From positions 124,001 through 188,000 of the forward strand of contig JAEWLQ010000113.1 of assembly GCA_023457495.1 (NCBI GenBank): a stretch of 64,000 nt of DNA, in the 5' to 3' direction. The notes beneath the pieces are model-generated. The model ran no database searches, was not told where the DNA came from, and saw nothing but the letters and a program-made list of their open reading frames with translations. The position numbers and the translations under genes are program-made. The stretch comes from Pseudomonadota bacterium. Its GTDB lineage: Bacteria; Pseudomonadota; Gammaproteobacteria; Steroidobacterales; Steroidobacteraceae. Below, in pieces: positions 16,947-26,380 of the stretch (positions within the stretch are counted from its first letter, which is position 1; every line of letters begins with the position of its first letter).

Positions 16947-17654
16947 CTACAACGGCCGCGCGGAAAAGCGATAACCGGCGCCGCGCACGGTCTGGATGAG
17001 CCGGTCATGGCCGAACTCCTCGAGCGCCTTGCGCAGACGGCGGATGTGGACGTCGATGGTGCGCTCCTCGACATACACGTTGCCGCCCCAGACGCGATCG
17101 AGCAGCTGCTCGCGCGTGTAGACGCGCTCCGGATGGGTCATGAAAAACGCCAGCATGCGGTATTCGGTGGGGCCGAGCGCGACGGTGCGATCGCCGCTGG
17201 TCACGCGCTGACTCGACAGGTCGAGCACCAGGCCGTCGATGTCGACGCGTTCGGAGCCTTCCGCGGGCAGGGTCCGTCGCAGCACCGCGTTGATGCGCGC
17301 GAGCAGCTCGCGCGGCGAGAACGGCTTCGTGATGTAGTCATCCGCCCCACCCTCGAGGCCCGCGACCTTGTCGCCTTCCTCGGCGCGCGCCGTGAGCATG
17401 ATCACCGGCAGCTCGCTGGTTTCCCGATCGCGCTTGAGCTCGCGGGTGAACTCGAGACCGCTGGTGTCCGGCAGCATCCAGTCGACCAGCAGCAGGTCGG
17501 GCCGGCGGTTCGCGACCTCGGCGCGGCCGCTGCGCGCATCGGCGGCCTCGCGCACTTCGAATCCCGCGCGGCGCAGGCCGAAGGCGATCATCTCGCGGAT
17601 CGGACGCTCGTCTTCGACGACGAGGATCTGTTTTGCGGACAGGTTTGCTGACAC
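16947..17654 (-). CDS. phoB: Phosphate regulon response regulator PhoB
   Basis: An OmpR-family transcription activator of the Pho regulon, 235 residues. Receiver domain: acidic pair Glu15/Asp16, phosphorylation site Asp 58 in LLLVDWMLPDTSG, conserved Lys 110 in GGADDYITKPFSPREL. The winged-helix DNA-binding domain covers the last 95 residues (LGPTEYRMLAFFMTHPERVY, VYVEERTIDVHIRRLRKAL). The start is GTG 17654, only 11 bp from a strong Pho box, with GGGA as a possible weak ribosome site. It heads the phoB-phoR unit and lies 61 bp after tsaB on the same strand. Confidence 0.96.
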   Translation of the reverse strand: MSANLSAKQILVVEDERPIREMIAFGLRRAGFEVREAADARSGRAEVANRRPDLLLVDWMLPDTSGLEFTRELKRDRETSELPVIMLTARAEEGDKVAGLEGGADDYITKPFSPRELLARINAVLRRTLPAEGSERVDIDGLVLDLSSQRVTSGDRTVALGPTEYRMLAFFMTHPERVYTREQLLDRVWGGNVYVEERTIDVHIRRLRKALEEFGHDRLIQTVRGAGYRFSARPL

Positions 17655-17665
17655 GACATTCCCAA

Positions 17666-17694
17666 ATGACGGTTTTATGGCGTGAGCATTACAG
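17666..17694 (-). promoter_or_regulatory. Tandem Pho box upstream of phoB
   Basis: On the minus strand three 7-mers follow each other with an exact 11-bp period: CTGTAAT (6/7), ACGCCAT (4/7) and CCGTCAT (6/7), with an AAAA spacer between the last two. The last two together match 14 of 18 positions of the PhoB consensus. Orientation fits autoactivation of phoBR. The site ends only 11 bp before the GTG start, leaving almost no room for a leader. Confidence 0.75.
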
Positions 17695-17715
17695 CGTCAG
17701 TCTATTGCACTTTGA

Positions 17716-18423
17716 TTAAACGGACGGCTCCGCAACGCGATCCCTGACATAAACCGGCAACGCCTCGGCCGGATCGAGCAGTCGGCCCGCCGCCACGGCC
17801 GGACGGGCCAGCGTAAGGATTTCGGTCGATCGCGGCAGCAGATCCTGGAATACCCGCGCGCCGCGATCGGCGCAGCGCGCCGCGAGTTCCGGATACACAG
17901 CGAGTCCGCGGCCCGCGGCCACCCATGGCCCGGACGGGGAGTCCGCTATCTCATCGGGCAGGATGACCGAGGCCGCCGGGCTCACATGCTCCGCGTCCGT
18001 GCCGATGCCTGCGCCGGTCGCGATGCCTGCGCCGGTGCGAAACAACGCCCAATAGACCTCGCGCATACGCGCGTCGTTGACGACCAGCACCTGCGCGGCG
18101 TCCGCAGCCAGCCGCGCCGCCCGTTGTGCGACCGCGGCCAGGTTGGAGATCGGGACCACGCCCAGGTCCGCGCCGAAGGCCAGACCCTGCGCGACACTCG
18201 CGGCGAGCCGCACGCCCGTGAACCCGCCCGGACCGCGCCCGAAGGCGATGGCATCGAGCGAGCGTAGCGTGACACCGCCCTCCGCAAGTACTTCCTCCAC
18301 CATCGGCAGCACTCGTTCGGCATGCCCGCGGCCGAGCTCGACGTAGCGGTCGATGACCCGGTCATCGATGCCGAGCGACACGGAACAGGCTTCGGTCGCG
18401 GTATCCAGCGCGAGGATCTTCAT
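17716..18423 (-). CDS. tsaB: tRNA threonylcarbamoyladenosine synthesis protein TsaB
   Basis: A cytosolic partner of TsaD/TsaE in making N6-threonylcarbamoyladenosine at position 37 of ANN-decoding tRNAs, 235 residues. The ASKHA-fold N-terminus MKILALDTATEACSVSLG and the family segments RGHAERVLPMVEEVL and GFTGVRLAASVAQGLAFG are clear. It overlaps the stop of the helicase gene upstream by 4 bp, giving a yoaA-tsaB pair as in E. coli. The C-terminal third is more divergent and alanine-rich. The minus-strand order then continues into phoB. Confidence 0.93.
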   Translation of the reverse strand: MKILALDTATEACSVSLGIDDRVIDRYVELGRGHAERVLPMVEEVLAEGGVTLRSLDAIAFGRGPGGFTGVRLAASVAQGLAFGADLGVVPISNLAAVAQRAARLAADAAQVLVVNDARMREVYWALFRTGAGIATGAGIGTDAEHVSPAASVILPDEIADSPSGPWVAAGRGLAVYPELAARCADRGARVFQDLLPRSTEILTLARPAVAAGRLLDPAEALPVYVRDRVAEPSV

Positions 18424-20390
18424 GCGGTCTCGCCATCGAGTGGTTCGCGCACGTAGCCGCTCGCCGGCGCGGCCGCGGGCGCGACGCCCGCGATGCGCTT
18501 GAGGAAACTCTCGGCTTCGAACGCGACCCGCGTCACCGGCATCGGCGGCAGGCTGGTGCGAAATACGCGGCCGTAAGGTTTGTCGACGATGCGCGGATCG
18601 CAGATCACGACCACGCCGCGGTCGGTTTCACTGCGGATCAGGCGCCCGACGCCCTGCTTGAGCGCGAGCGCCGCTTCGGGCAGTTGATATTCGCGGAACG
18701 CGTTGCCGCCGGTCGACTTCAAATGTTCGATGCGCGCCTTGGTGAGCGCATCGTCCGGGGAGGAAAACGGCAGTTTCTCGATGATCACCAGGCGCAGCGC
18801 GTCGCCCTTGACGTCCACGCCCTCCCAGAAACTCGCCGTGCCGAGCAGCACCGCGTTGCCGGATTCGCGGAAGCGACGCAGCAAGAATTCGCGCGGCGCC
18901 TCGCCCTGCACCAGCAACGGAAAATCGCCGAGCTCGGCCCAGCGTTCGCGCAGGAGCTGCGCGGCGCGTTGCAGCGCGCGGTGACTGGTGAACAAAACGA
19001 ACGCGCCGCCGGCGGAGGCCTCGATGAGCGGCATCGCCGCGTCGATCACCGCCGGCGTGTGCGCCGGACTCGCCGGGTCCGGCAGCTTCGTGGGTAGATA
19101 GAGCAGCGCCTGCGACTCGAAATCGAACGGGCTCGGGATCGCGAGCGTCTCGGCCGCCGCGAGACCCAGCCGCGAGGTGAAATGCGAGAAGTCCTCGCCC
19201 ACCGACAAGGTGGCGGAGGTGAAGATCCACGCCGCGCGCGTGCCGCCCGCCAGCGCGGCGAAGCGCTTCGCCACGTCGAACGGCAGCAGGCTCAGCGAGA
19301 ACCCGCGCAACGTGAGCTCCGCGCTACGCGCGCCTTCGTGTTCCTCGGCGTGCACGATCTCATCGAGCTTCGCCGCGAGCTCGGTCGCGCGCCCGGCGCA
19401 TTGGGCGACACCGGGCTCGCGGTTCGCCTCGTTCAGCGCGGCGGCGAGCTCGCGCAAGGCACGCGACAATTCCTGGGACGCGTCCGCGAAAGGTGTATCC
19501 GCGCGATGCCACTCCGGCCGCGACGCCCGCAGGATATCGGCCAGCGCGGCGAGGCGTTGCTCCACGGCCGAGAGCTCGCCGGCCGCGGCGCCGGCGGGCG
19601 CGCGCGCCAGCGTGAGCTCCGCGCGCGCATCGCGCACCAGCAACTCCGCCTGCCGGCTGCCGAAACGCGTGCCGAAGAACTGCGTCGCGAGATCCGGAAT
19701 CTGGTGCGCCTCGTCGATGATCACCGCGTCCGCGGCGCCGAGCAGATCCCCGAAGCCGTCTTCCTTCAGCGCGAGGTCAGCGAGCAGCAGGTGATGGTTG
19801 ACGATCACGATGTCGGATTCGATCGCCTTGCGGCGCGCGTCGACCACGTGGCAACGACCCACGTCCGGGCAGCGGTTGCCGAGACAGTTCTCGCGCGTCG
19901 AGGTGATCTGCGGCGTGAGCGGATGCGCGTCGCCGAGGTCTGGCACTTCCGCGACGTCGCCGGTTTTCGTGATCTTCGACCAGCGCTCCAGCCGCCCGAT
20001 CATGCGGTCCCGGCTTCCGGCGAGACCGCGCTGCGCGGTGAGCTGGCGGAACCGGTACGAACAAAGATAGTTAGATCGCCCCTTGAGCAACGCGACGTGC
20101 GCGGGCACGCCGATGGCGCCGCCGACCAGCGGCAGGTCCTTGTTGAACAGCTGATCCTGCAGCGTGCGCGTGCCGGTTGAGATCAGCACGCGTTTGCCCG
20201 ACAGCAGTGCCGGCACCAGGTACGCGAAGGTCTTGCCCGTGCCCGTGCCCGCCTCGACCACCAGCGGCGCGCGGTTTTCGAGCGCGAGCGCGACACGGCC
20301 CGCCATGGCGAGCTGCGACCGGCGCGGTGAGAAGCCGGCGAGCGAACGCGCCAGCGGGCCCTGAGGGCCGAACACGGTATCGAGATCCAC
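18420..20390 (-). CDS. yoaA: YoaA/DinG-family ATP-dependent DNA helicase
   Basis: A superfamily 2, XPD-like 5'-3' DNA helicase, 656 residues. Walker A is EAGTGTGKTFAYLVPALL near residue 45, the DEAH box is VIIDEAHQIPDLA, and the C-terminal motifs ILGTASFWEGVDV-like (LLGTASFWEGVDVKG) and LKQGVGRLIRSETDRGVV are present. Cysteines in NYLCSYRF and ENCLGNRCPDVGRC would hold the iron-sulfur cluster of this family. GTG 20390 gives VDLDTVFGPQGPLARS, the usual N-terminus; codons further upstream lie inside the next gene. Pairing with tsaB supports YoaA over DinG. Known role: repair-associated helicase working with the Pol III chi subunit. Confidence 0.88.
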   Translation of the reverse strand: MDLDTVFGPQGPLARSLAGFSPRRSQLAMAGRVALALENRAPLVVEAGTGTGKTFAYLVPALLSGKRVLISTGTRTLQDQLFNKDLPLVGGAIGVPAHVALLKGRSNYLCSYRFRQLTAQRGLAGSRDRMIGRLERWSKITKTGDVAEVPDLGDAHPLTPQITSTRENCLGNRCPDVGRCHVVDARRKAIESDIVIVNHHLLLADLALKEDGFGDLLGAADAVIIDEAHQIPDLATQFFGTRFGSRQAELLVRDARAELTLARAPAGAAAGELSAVEQRLAALADILRASRPEWHRADTPFADASQELSRALRELAAALNEANREPGVAQCAGRATELAAKLDEIVHAEEHEGARSAELTLRGFSLSLLPFDVAKRFAALAGGTRAAWIFTSATLSVGEDFSHFTSRLGLAAAETLAIPSPFDFESQALLYLPTKLPDPASPAHTPAVIDAAMPLIEASAGGAFVLFTSHRALQRAAQLLRERWAELGDFPLLVQGEAPREFLLRRFRESGNAVLLGTASFWEGVDVKGDALRLVIIEKLPFSSPDDALTKARIEHLKSTGGNAFREYQLPEAALALKQGVGRLIRSETDRGVVVICDPRIVDKPYGRVFRTSLPPMPVTRVAFEAESFLKRIAGVAPAAAPASGYVREPLDGETA

Positions 20391-20398
20391 GAGGCACG

Positions 20399-23300
20399 CT
20401 AGCGCGACGGGCGCAGGCTGTCGAGGCTCAAATCCTTGAAAGTATCCTGGTCCGCCTTGATGCGGATCTTGAGGTAAGGGCCCTGCGCGGTGTGGCGGCT
20501 GGCCGAGAAATCGTCGTCTCGGAACCCGGCGAAGTTGTAGCCCAGGGACACCCACATGTTCCTCGCCAGCGTGACGCCGACATCGAATCCCGTGGAATAG
20601 TCCATGAGATCCGACTCCCACGAATGCAGCACCGCCCCATGCACACCCAGGTCGAAGCGGCGCGAGAGCTGCCGACGCAGGTCGAAGCCGGCGATGTCCG
20701 AGATGCCGGCGTACTTATCGCCGTCGAAGGTGCTCGCGACGTAGCGCGCGCCGTACTGCAGGCCGAGCTGCAGCTTGGGATTCAGCTGCCAGTTCGCGTG
20801 CAGGTTGTTGACGATGCGCGCCGAGTCGCTCGCCATCGGGCCGCGCAGTTCCTCGTCGTACTTCATCTCGAAGCGGTCGAAGACGATCCACTTGCTCGAA
20901 TCCGGGCGGAATGCCCAGGCGAAGCGGCCGACCGCGGAGGTCGCCTCGCCACTCAGCGCACTCGCGTCGAAGGCCTGCAGCGATACCGACATCGCATGCC
21001 CTTCGATCGGCTCGCGATACCAGCCCGTCGTCGAGCTCCAGCGCTCCTCGGTATCGGCGTTGCGATGCTCGAGGCGGCTCGTGAACTGCCACAACTCGCG
21101 GCGGTACGAGGCACCAACGAAGGCGGCGAAGAAGTCTTCCGTCATCGAACCCGAGGCCAGCGGCGCATTCGGGTTCAGCGGCTCGAGGTCCGGACCGCGC
21201 AGCGTGTTCGTCTGGTCGACGCCCACGTCGAAGGCCCAGTGCTCGCGCCACTCGAAGCCCTGCGTGAGCCCGAAGTTCGCGAAGGTGCGCGGGCCGTATT
21301 CGGTCGCCTGCGTGCTGATGCTCGAATTGACCTGCGTGCGCTCCCAGGGACGCGTGCGCACGCCGAAGCGCGTGACGTCGGCCTCGATCTGGTCGCCCTC
21401 GGAGCGTTCGTATTCGACGAACAGCGAGGTGTCGCCGTTCAGTCGGTAGTCGAGCCCGATGACGCTGCGCGCCGGATAGTCGACGCTCGCATCGTTGCCG
21501 CCGAGCGTGGCATCGGCAGTGCCGCGCAGCGTGAACAGCCCCTCGAAGAAGTCGACGCTCGCGGTGACGAAGGCCTGGTCGGAGACCCGTTCGTCGCCGC
21601 TCGCGTCCTCATCCGCGACGTGCCGCAGGCCCGCGCCCGCGTTGTAGATGCCGCGATGCATGCGCAGGTCGGTGCCGACCAGCAGGCGCTTCGCATCGCT
21701 CGCGAGCACGGTCTGGTGCTGCACTTCGCCGCTCAGGTAGAACTGGTCGTTGAACTTGTAGCGCGCATCGACGCCGCCGGAGCGCGTGCCGGTGTCGGCG
21801 GTGAGCTGCTGGCCCACGCCGAAGCCATCGTCGATCTCGCGCGCCCAGGCGCGCGCTTCGAGCTTCTCGGAAACGTGTTTGCCTTCGACCAGCCAGGCGG
21901 TCGAGGATTCGGGGCGCGCCAGGTCGTCCGACTGCGCACGCGCGACTTCCGCGCGCACGCGCGTCCCGGGCGTGACGCGCCAGGTGAGATCGCTGGCCAC
22001 GACGCGCGTATCGCCCGCCGCGGCGCCCTCGAAGATCGCGCTCGCGCCGATCTCGAGCCGGTCGTCCGCGAGCTTGCCCGCGACTCGCACACCCGCGGCA
22101 GTCTCGTCGTCGCCGCCCGTGCGGACTTCGTAGTCCGCGACGATGAACACGTGGTTCAGCGCGAGGTCGCGGCTCGGCACCGGCTGCTTGAAGAAGATCG
22201 TGCCGCGTTCGTAGTCGAGGTCGTAGTCGATGAAGCGCGAGAGCTCGCGCGACTCGACGACGCGCGTGATCTCGAAGCGGTCGCGCACCTCGATGCGCAG
22301 CTTGTCGCTGCCGATCACGATGGGTGAACGGGACAGGCGATACAGGCCGGACGTGCCGTCACCGGGCAGCTCGTCCTGCACCAGTCCCGTGTCGGTGCGC
22401 GCGGCGAAGCCCGACACCTGCACGCGATCCCCGCCGAAATCGCTGCGCAGGCCGGAGAGACTGCGGTTGTACCGGGTGAGCTCGGTTACCGTGAAGCCGG
22501 TGTCGAAATCACCGAACAACGCGACGAACTGGCGGCGCTCGATCTTGAGATACAGCTTGCCCTGCGTCGCCGCCTCGAAGCGCTGCTCCGTGCCGTCGCC
22601 GTAGAGTAGATAGTACCGGTCCGGCTCGATGGCGCCGCGGATGCGATCGCGCGCGGCCTGCTTCTCGCGCGCCGAGTCGTAGGCCATCGTCAGCAGGAAA
22701 TCGCCCTTGATGCGGCCCTTGGCGAAGAACGCGACGCGGCCGTCCTGCTCGAAGCCTTCCTCGCGGTCCGCCGCGCTCGCGGTTTCCATGTTGCCGCGGA
22801 TGGTGTTCCAGGCGGCGGTACCTTCGGCGATACCCACGAGGATCCAGTCGCGCGCGGCCGGTGCGAGCCACACCTTGTACTCGTCGCTCTGCCGCTCGTT
22901 GAAGCGCACGCGCAGGATCGCGTTGCCGGTGACCGTCGTCGGCTCGAGCTCGATCAACGCGAGACCGCCCTCGCCCACTTCGACCTGCGGCTGCTGCGAC
23001 CCCGTCGCGAGGATCTGGTTGTTGTCGAGCTGCTCGACTTCCCACCAGGAGCGATGCGGCGAGTCGACGCTGAACGTCGCAATGCTGCCGGCGCGCGCGG
23101 CCTTGCCGTACTGGTCGAACATGCGCAGCGCGATGACGGGGCGCGTGCGGCCATCCGCGACGAGCTTCGAGGCGGCGCGATCGACTTCGGCGCGCACCGG
23201 ACCGCCGCCGTAGTGGACCACGCGCTGCTGCTGCCAGACGACCTTGCCGTCCGCATCGAAAATGCGCGCGGCGAGCGTGTTGTCGCCGTCCGAGAGATCC

Positions 23301-26300
23301 ACGCCGCGCCAGCGGCTCAGCGCCACCGTGTTCGCCGCGTTGAGCGCGACACCATCGTAGTTGAGCGCGTTGACGGCGCGGCCGTTGATCGAGAGCTCGG
23401 CCTTCTGGCCGGGCTCGTGCTGGATCGCGATCTTGATCGAGGCGATGGCCGGAGTCGCATCCGCTTCCGGCGTGAGCCAGCGGATGCCGGGATCGAGCGT
23501 GGCCAGGTCGTACGAAGGCGCGGGCGCGTTCTCGCGCACCGTCTTGCGCAGATTGCGCGACACCGTCGCGCCGGGACCGCGCAACACGAGGCCGGTGGTT
23601 TCGATGCGCTGCGTCTCGCCACCGGCAAACACGAGCTCGAGCGGCGCGTTGGCCTCGAAGCGCGAACCCTCGATGACGATATCGACGCGGCGATTCGCCG
23701 CGTGACTGGCGGCGTCGTTGCCCTGTCGCAGCGGTTCGTCGGCGCCTCGGCCGACGATCTGCACGCGGTCCGCCGGAACGCCGAGCGCCTGCGCGAGATA
23801 CTCGGCAACCACGCGGGCGCGGGCTTCCGACAGCGCGTAGTTGTCCGCGAATACCTTGTTGTGGGAGATCGGCTGCGCGTCCGCGTGGCCCACCGCGCGG
23901 ATCGTGATGTCGCGCGCGCCGCGCCAGGCGTCGACGTGCGCGCGCAGCGCCGACTCGTCGGCCGGCAGCAGCTCGGTCTTCATCACGTCGAAGCGCGGCG
24001 TGAACGAGAACTGCGAGCGGGAGTAACGCGCGGAACCGCGCGACAACCGCGATTCGATCGGCTGCGTGCGCAAGCCGGATTGAGTGGGCGAATCGAACAG
24101 CACCGCGGCGCGCAGCGCGAGGTCGCCGCCGGCCGCAGGCGTCGCGCGCGTTTCGAAGCGGAAAACGCGAGTCGTGCCCGCGGGCAGCTCGCCCAATCGC
24201 GCGACGACGGCGCCGTTCGCCATGCTCACGACTGGACCGCCCACACCCTCGACCTGCGCGCGCGCGTCGGTGACCTTCACCTCATCGACCGTGGCGCTGC
24301 CCGGCACGTATTCGATGCCGTCGGGGAGCATCACCATCACGCGCGTGTTGCCGGTCGTCACGCCGTTGACCTCGACGCGCGCCTCGTGCGCGGCCAGGCC
24401 CTCGCCCTTCGCGTCGGACAGCAGCTCGGAGCGGAAGCCAAACGCCACGTCGCCGCGCGGCGCGGCCTTCTGCCGCAGCACGAAGTCGCTGCGCCACAAC
24501 GTGCCGGGGCGCAGCTCGGCGAACTGCGAATAGCCGCGGCCTGCCTGCCCCATGTGCTCGCAGGGCGCGAGCTCGAGGTAGTCAGGGATCGTGAGCGTGT
24601 CGAGCTGCACGCTGTGCGTGCCGGGATCGAGCCCCTCGAAGTGGAAGCGGCCGTTCTCGTCGGTGATGCCGTAGCGGCCGTCTTCGAGGTAAACGCGCAC
24701 GTTGGCGACGCCCGCGGCCTCGCGGCCGTCCGCGTCACACGAGCCCTCGAACACGCGGCCGACGATGAAGCCCTGCTGCGCGAACAATTCTTCGTTCATG
24801 CGCACCAGCGAGCGGGCTTCATTCGAACGCACGTTGCCCGGCGCGACCGCCTGCGCCGTGTTGACCGCGTCCTTCATGCCGCGCATCGCGATCGTGAATT
24901 CGACCACGTAGCGCAGCTCGATCGACTCGCCGAGCGCGAGCGAGGGATGTAGATAGGTGAAGCCCGAGCCATCCGCCGCGATTTCGGGATCGGCGATGCG
25001 CGCGCCGTTCAGGCGCAGCGAGCCCGCGCGATATCGCGCGCCCGCCGGCAGGCGGTCGATTATCCGCACGCTTCCGAACGCGCCGGAATCGCTGTTGTTG
25101 CGCAGGTTCAGCGTGTACTGCACGAAGTCGCCGGTGGTCGCCATCTGCTGACCCGCGCTCTTGCGCAACAGCAGCGCTTCGCCGGCCGGATCGAGCGGTA
25201 CGTCCACCGCCACGGCCGGCGCGGCGGTCACGACAAACGAATGACCGAAGGAACCCTGTTGCAGCCGGAACGGCGCGCCGGGCAGCGTCTGCAGGTCCGC
25301 TATCGTGCGCTGCGAGGGGAACGAGTAGTTGCCCGGCGGCAGGATCTCGACGCGGTAGCTGCCGGGCGCGACCAGCGGGAAACGGAACACACCCGCGGGC
25401 ATGCTGTACTGGGCGCCGCCCTGGTCGGTGACGGGCTGGCCGGTGATCATCTCGCTCGGGTAACGGCTCACGCCGTCATCGCCGAACACGTTGGCGGCAA
25501 GACCGGTCGCGACGTCGATCAGTCGTACGCGTGCGCCGTCGATGGGCGCACCGGTCTGCGAATCGAACACGAGGCCGTAAGGATCGACCAGGGCGCCGGC
25601 CGCGGCGACATCGGTCGCATCCACCGGATCGATGTAGGTCGCGTCCAGTTGTGAATTTCGCTCGACCTGCAGCGCGCAATCGTTCGCGGCCGCGTTGGTC
25701 GAGGTCGGCACGTAGCCGACGAACACGCCGGTGTTCGCACCGGTTTCGGAGAGACGCAGCACCTCCGCGTCGCCGGTCGCGCGTGCGCTCACGCGCACGT
25801 CGACGGTTTCGATCACGGACGCATCGCGATTGCGGTCGAGATCGACCACGGTGACGAAAATCGGATCGCCCGCGTGGGCGATGGTGGTTTCCTGCAGGGG
25901 GATCGGGGACAGCGGATCGAGCGCGCCGGCGCCCTGCGGAGCCGGCGCCGCAAGGGCGGCGAACGCCGTGCCCATCCGGCACTGCGTGGGACCCGCCGGG
26001 AACGAGCTCTGGCTGGCCGCCTCGTAGCGCGCGAGCCGGATGGCGGCGCGCGACGGCAGCGGTTCGACGGCCAGCCGCACTTCGTTGGAAAGAACGGTCT
26101 GCGTCGCGGAGCCCGAGTGCTCGTAAGCGACGCTGCCGACGTTGCGGACCACCGTGCCGGGCGCCGTGACCTGCGCCACGGAAATCGCCGGCACAATGAG
26201 AACCGCCGCAAATAACAACGTTCTGCCCAAAGCGCGGTTTATCCGGCTCCAGAATGCGCCGAAGGCGGAGTAGCTAGTCGCTACTCCGCCCTCTGCGTGA

Positions 26301-26380
26301 GAGTACCCGTTGTTGCGGGACCCGGCTCTGGGTCGCCCTCTCGGGCTCCAGCGCCGCGTTCCCGCGGTTTCGAACTTCAT
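20399..26380 (-). CDS. Giant surface protein: DUF11, OmpA domain, C-terminal barrel-like region
   Basis: A 1993-residue exported protein. The signal sequence is internal (RTLLFAAVLIVPAISVAQ, residues 53-70) after a 50-residue basic leader encoded by hairpin-rich DNA; a TTG at 26230 would give a normal signal peptide. Then: a short GTVVRNVGSVAYEHSG module, a SdrD-B-like segment (about 265-350), a DUF11-type repeat (about 400-530), a second B-like segment (535-600), a further DUF11-like region (650-750), an OmpA peptidoglycan-binding domain (795-905, GHADAQPISHNKVFADNYAL and NRRVDIVIEG), Ig-like beta regions, and from about 1250 to the end a region of alternating aromatic strands with the segment GDFDTGFTVTELTRYNRSLS that looks like a large outer-membrane barrel. 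It starts directly on the stop of the preceding DUF11 gene. Function unknown; surface scaffold or adhesin is likely. Confidence 0.8.
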   Translation of the reverse strand: MKFETAGTRRWSPRGRPRAGSRNNGYSHAEGGVATSYSAFGAFWSRINRALGRTLLFAAVLIVPAISVAQVTAPGTVVRNVGSVAYEHSGSATQTVLSNEVRLAVEPLPSRAAIRLARYEAASQSSFPAGPTQCRMGTAFAALAAPAPQGAGALDPLSPIPLQETTIAHAGDPIFVTVVDLDRNRDASVIETVDVRVSARATGDAEVLRLSETGANTGVFVGYVPTSTNAAANDCALQVERNSQLDATYIDPVDATDVAAAGALVDPYGLVFDSQTGAPIDGARVRLIDVATGLAANVFGDDGVSRYPSEMITGQPVTDQGGAQYSMPAGVFRFPLVAPGSYRVEILPPGNYSFPSQRTIADLQTLPGAPFRLQQGSFGHSFVVTAAPAVAVDVPLDPAGEALLLRKSAGQQMATTGDFVQYTLNLRNNSDSGAFGSVRIIDRLPAGARYRAGSLRLNGARIADPEIAADGSGFTYLHPSLALGESIELRYVVEFTIAMRGMKDAVNTAQAVAPGNVRSNEARSLVRMNEELFAQQGFIVGRVFEGSCDADGREAAGVANVRVYLEDGRYGITDENGRFHFEGLDPGTHSVQLDTLTIPDYLELAPCEHMGQAGRGYSQFAELRPGTLWRSDFVLRQKAAPRGDVAFGFRSELLSDAKGEGLAAHEARVEVNGVTTGNTRVMVMLPDGIEYVPGSATVDEVKVTDARAQVEGVGGPVVSMANGAVVARLGELPAGTTRVFRFETRATPAAGGDLALRAAVLFDSPTQSGLRTQPIESRLSRGSARYSRSQFSFTPRFDVMKTELLPADESALRAHVDAWRGARDITIRAVGHADAQPISHNKVFADNYALSEARARVVAEYLAQALGVPADRVQIVGRGADEPLRQGNDAASHAANRRVDIVIEGSRFEANAPLELVFAGGETQRIETTGLVLRGPGATVSRNLRKTVRENAPAPSYDLATLDPGIRWLTPEADATPAIASIKIAIQHEPGQKAELSINGRAVNALNYDGVALNAANTVALSRWRGVDLSDGDNTLAARIFDADGKVVWQQQRVVHYGGGPVRAEVDRAASKLVADGRTRPVIALRMFDQYGKAARAGSIATFSVDSPHRSWWEVEQLDNNQILATGSQQPQVEVGEGGLALIELEPTTVTGNAILRVRFNERQSDEYKVWLAPAARDWILVGIAEGTAAWNTIRGNMETASAADREEGFEQDGRVAFFAKGRIKGDFLLTMAYDSAREKQAARDRIRGAIEPDRYYLLYGDGTEQRFEAATQGKLYLKIERRQFVALFGDFDTGFTVTELTRYNRSLSGLRSDFGGDRVQVSGFAARTDTGLVQDELPGDGTSGLYRLSRSPIVIGSDKLRIEVRDRFEITRVVESRELSRFIDYDLDYERGTIFFKQPVPSRDLALNHVFIVADYEVRTGGDDETAAGVRVAGKLADDRLEIGASAIFEGAAAGDTRVVASDLTWRVTPGTRVRAEVARAQSDDLARPESSTAWLVEGKHVSEKLEARAWAREIDDGFGVGQQLTADTGTRSGGVDARYKFNDQFYLSGEVQHQTVLASDAKRLLVGTDLRMHRGIYNAGAGLRHVADEDASGDERVSDQAFVTASVDFFEGLFTLRGTADATLGGNDASVDYPARSVIGLDYRLNGDTSLFVEYERSEGDQIEADVTRFGVRTRPWERTQVNSSISTQATEYGPRTFANFGLTQGFEWREHWAFDVGVDQTNTLRGPDLEPLNPNAPLASGSMTEDFFAAFVGASYRRELWQFTSRLEHRNADTEERWSSTTGWYREPIEGHAMSVSLQAFDASALSGEATSAVGRFAWAFRPDSSKWIVFDRFEMKYDEELRGPMASDSARIVNNLHANWQLNPKLQLGLQYGARYVASTFDGDKYAGISDIAGFDLRRQLSRRFDLGVHGAVLHSWESDLMDYSTGFDVGVTLARNMWVSLGYNFAGFRDDDFSASRHTAQGPYLKIRIKADQDTFKDLSLDSLRPSR
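26264..26290. repeat. Perfect 11-bp stem hairpin in the leader of the giant gene
   Basis: GGCGGAGTAGC (26264-26274) and GCTACTCCGCC (26280-26290) are exact reverse complements with a 5-nt loop. Two further small dyads (GCCC-GAGA-GGGC and GACCC...GGGTC) lie upstream, between here and the ATG at 26380. The whole stretch 26231-26378 could be an intercistronic control structure rather than true coding sequence. Confidence 0.6.

Noticed and set aside
20391..20621. N-terminal extension of the YoaA-type helicase
   Set aside because: It lies inside the coding end of the giant gene and adds a Gly/Arg/Pro-rich peptide not expected for the family; the usual start is at GTG 20390.
20177..22327. 716-codon open frame opposite the giant surface gene
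   Set aside because: It spans the boundary of two well-supported minus-strand genes, has no motif and shows the usual Arg/Asp/Val antisense composition.
26264..26290. Transposon end or attachment site
   Set aside because: The perfect hairpin has no flanking direct repeat and no transposase or integrase is nearby.
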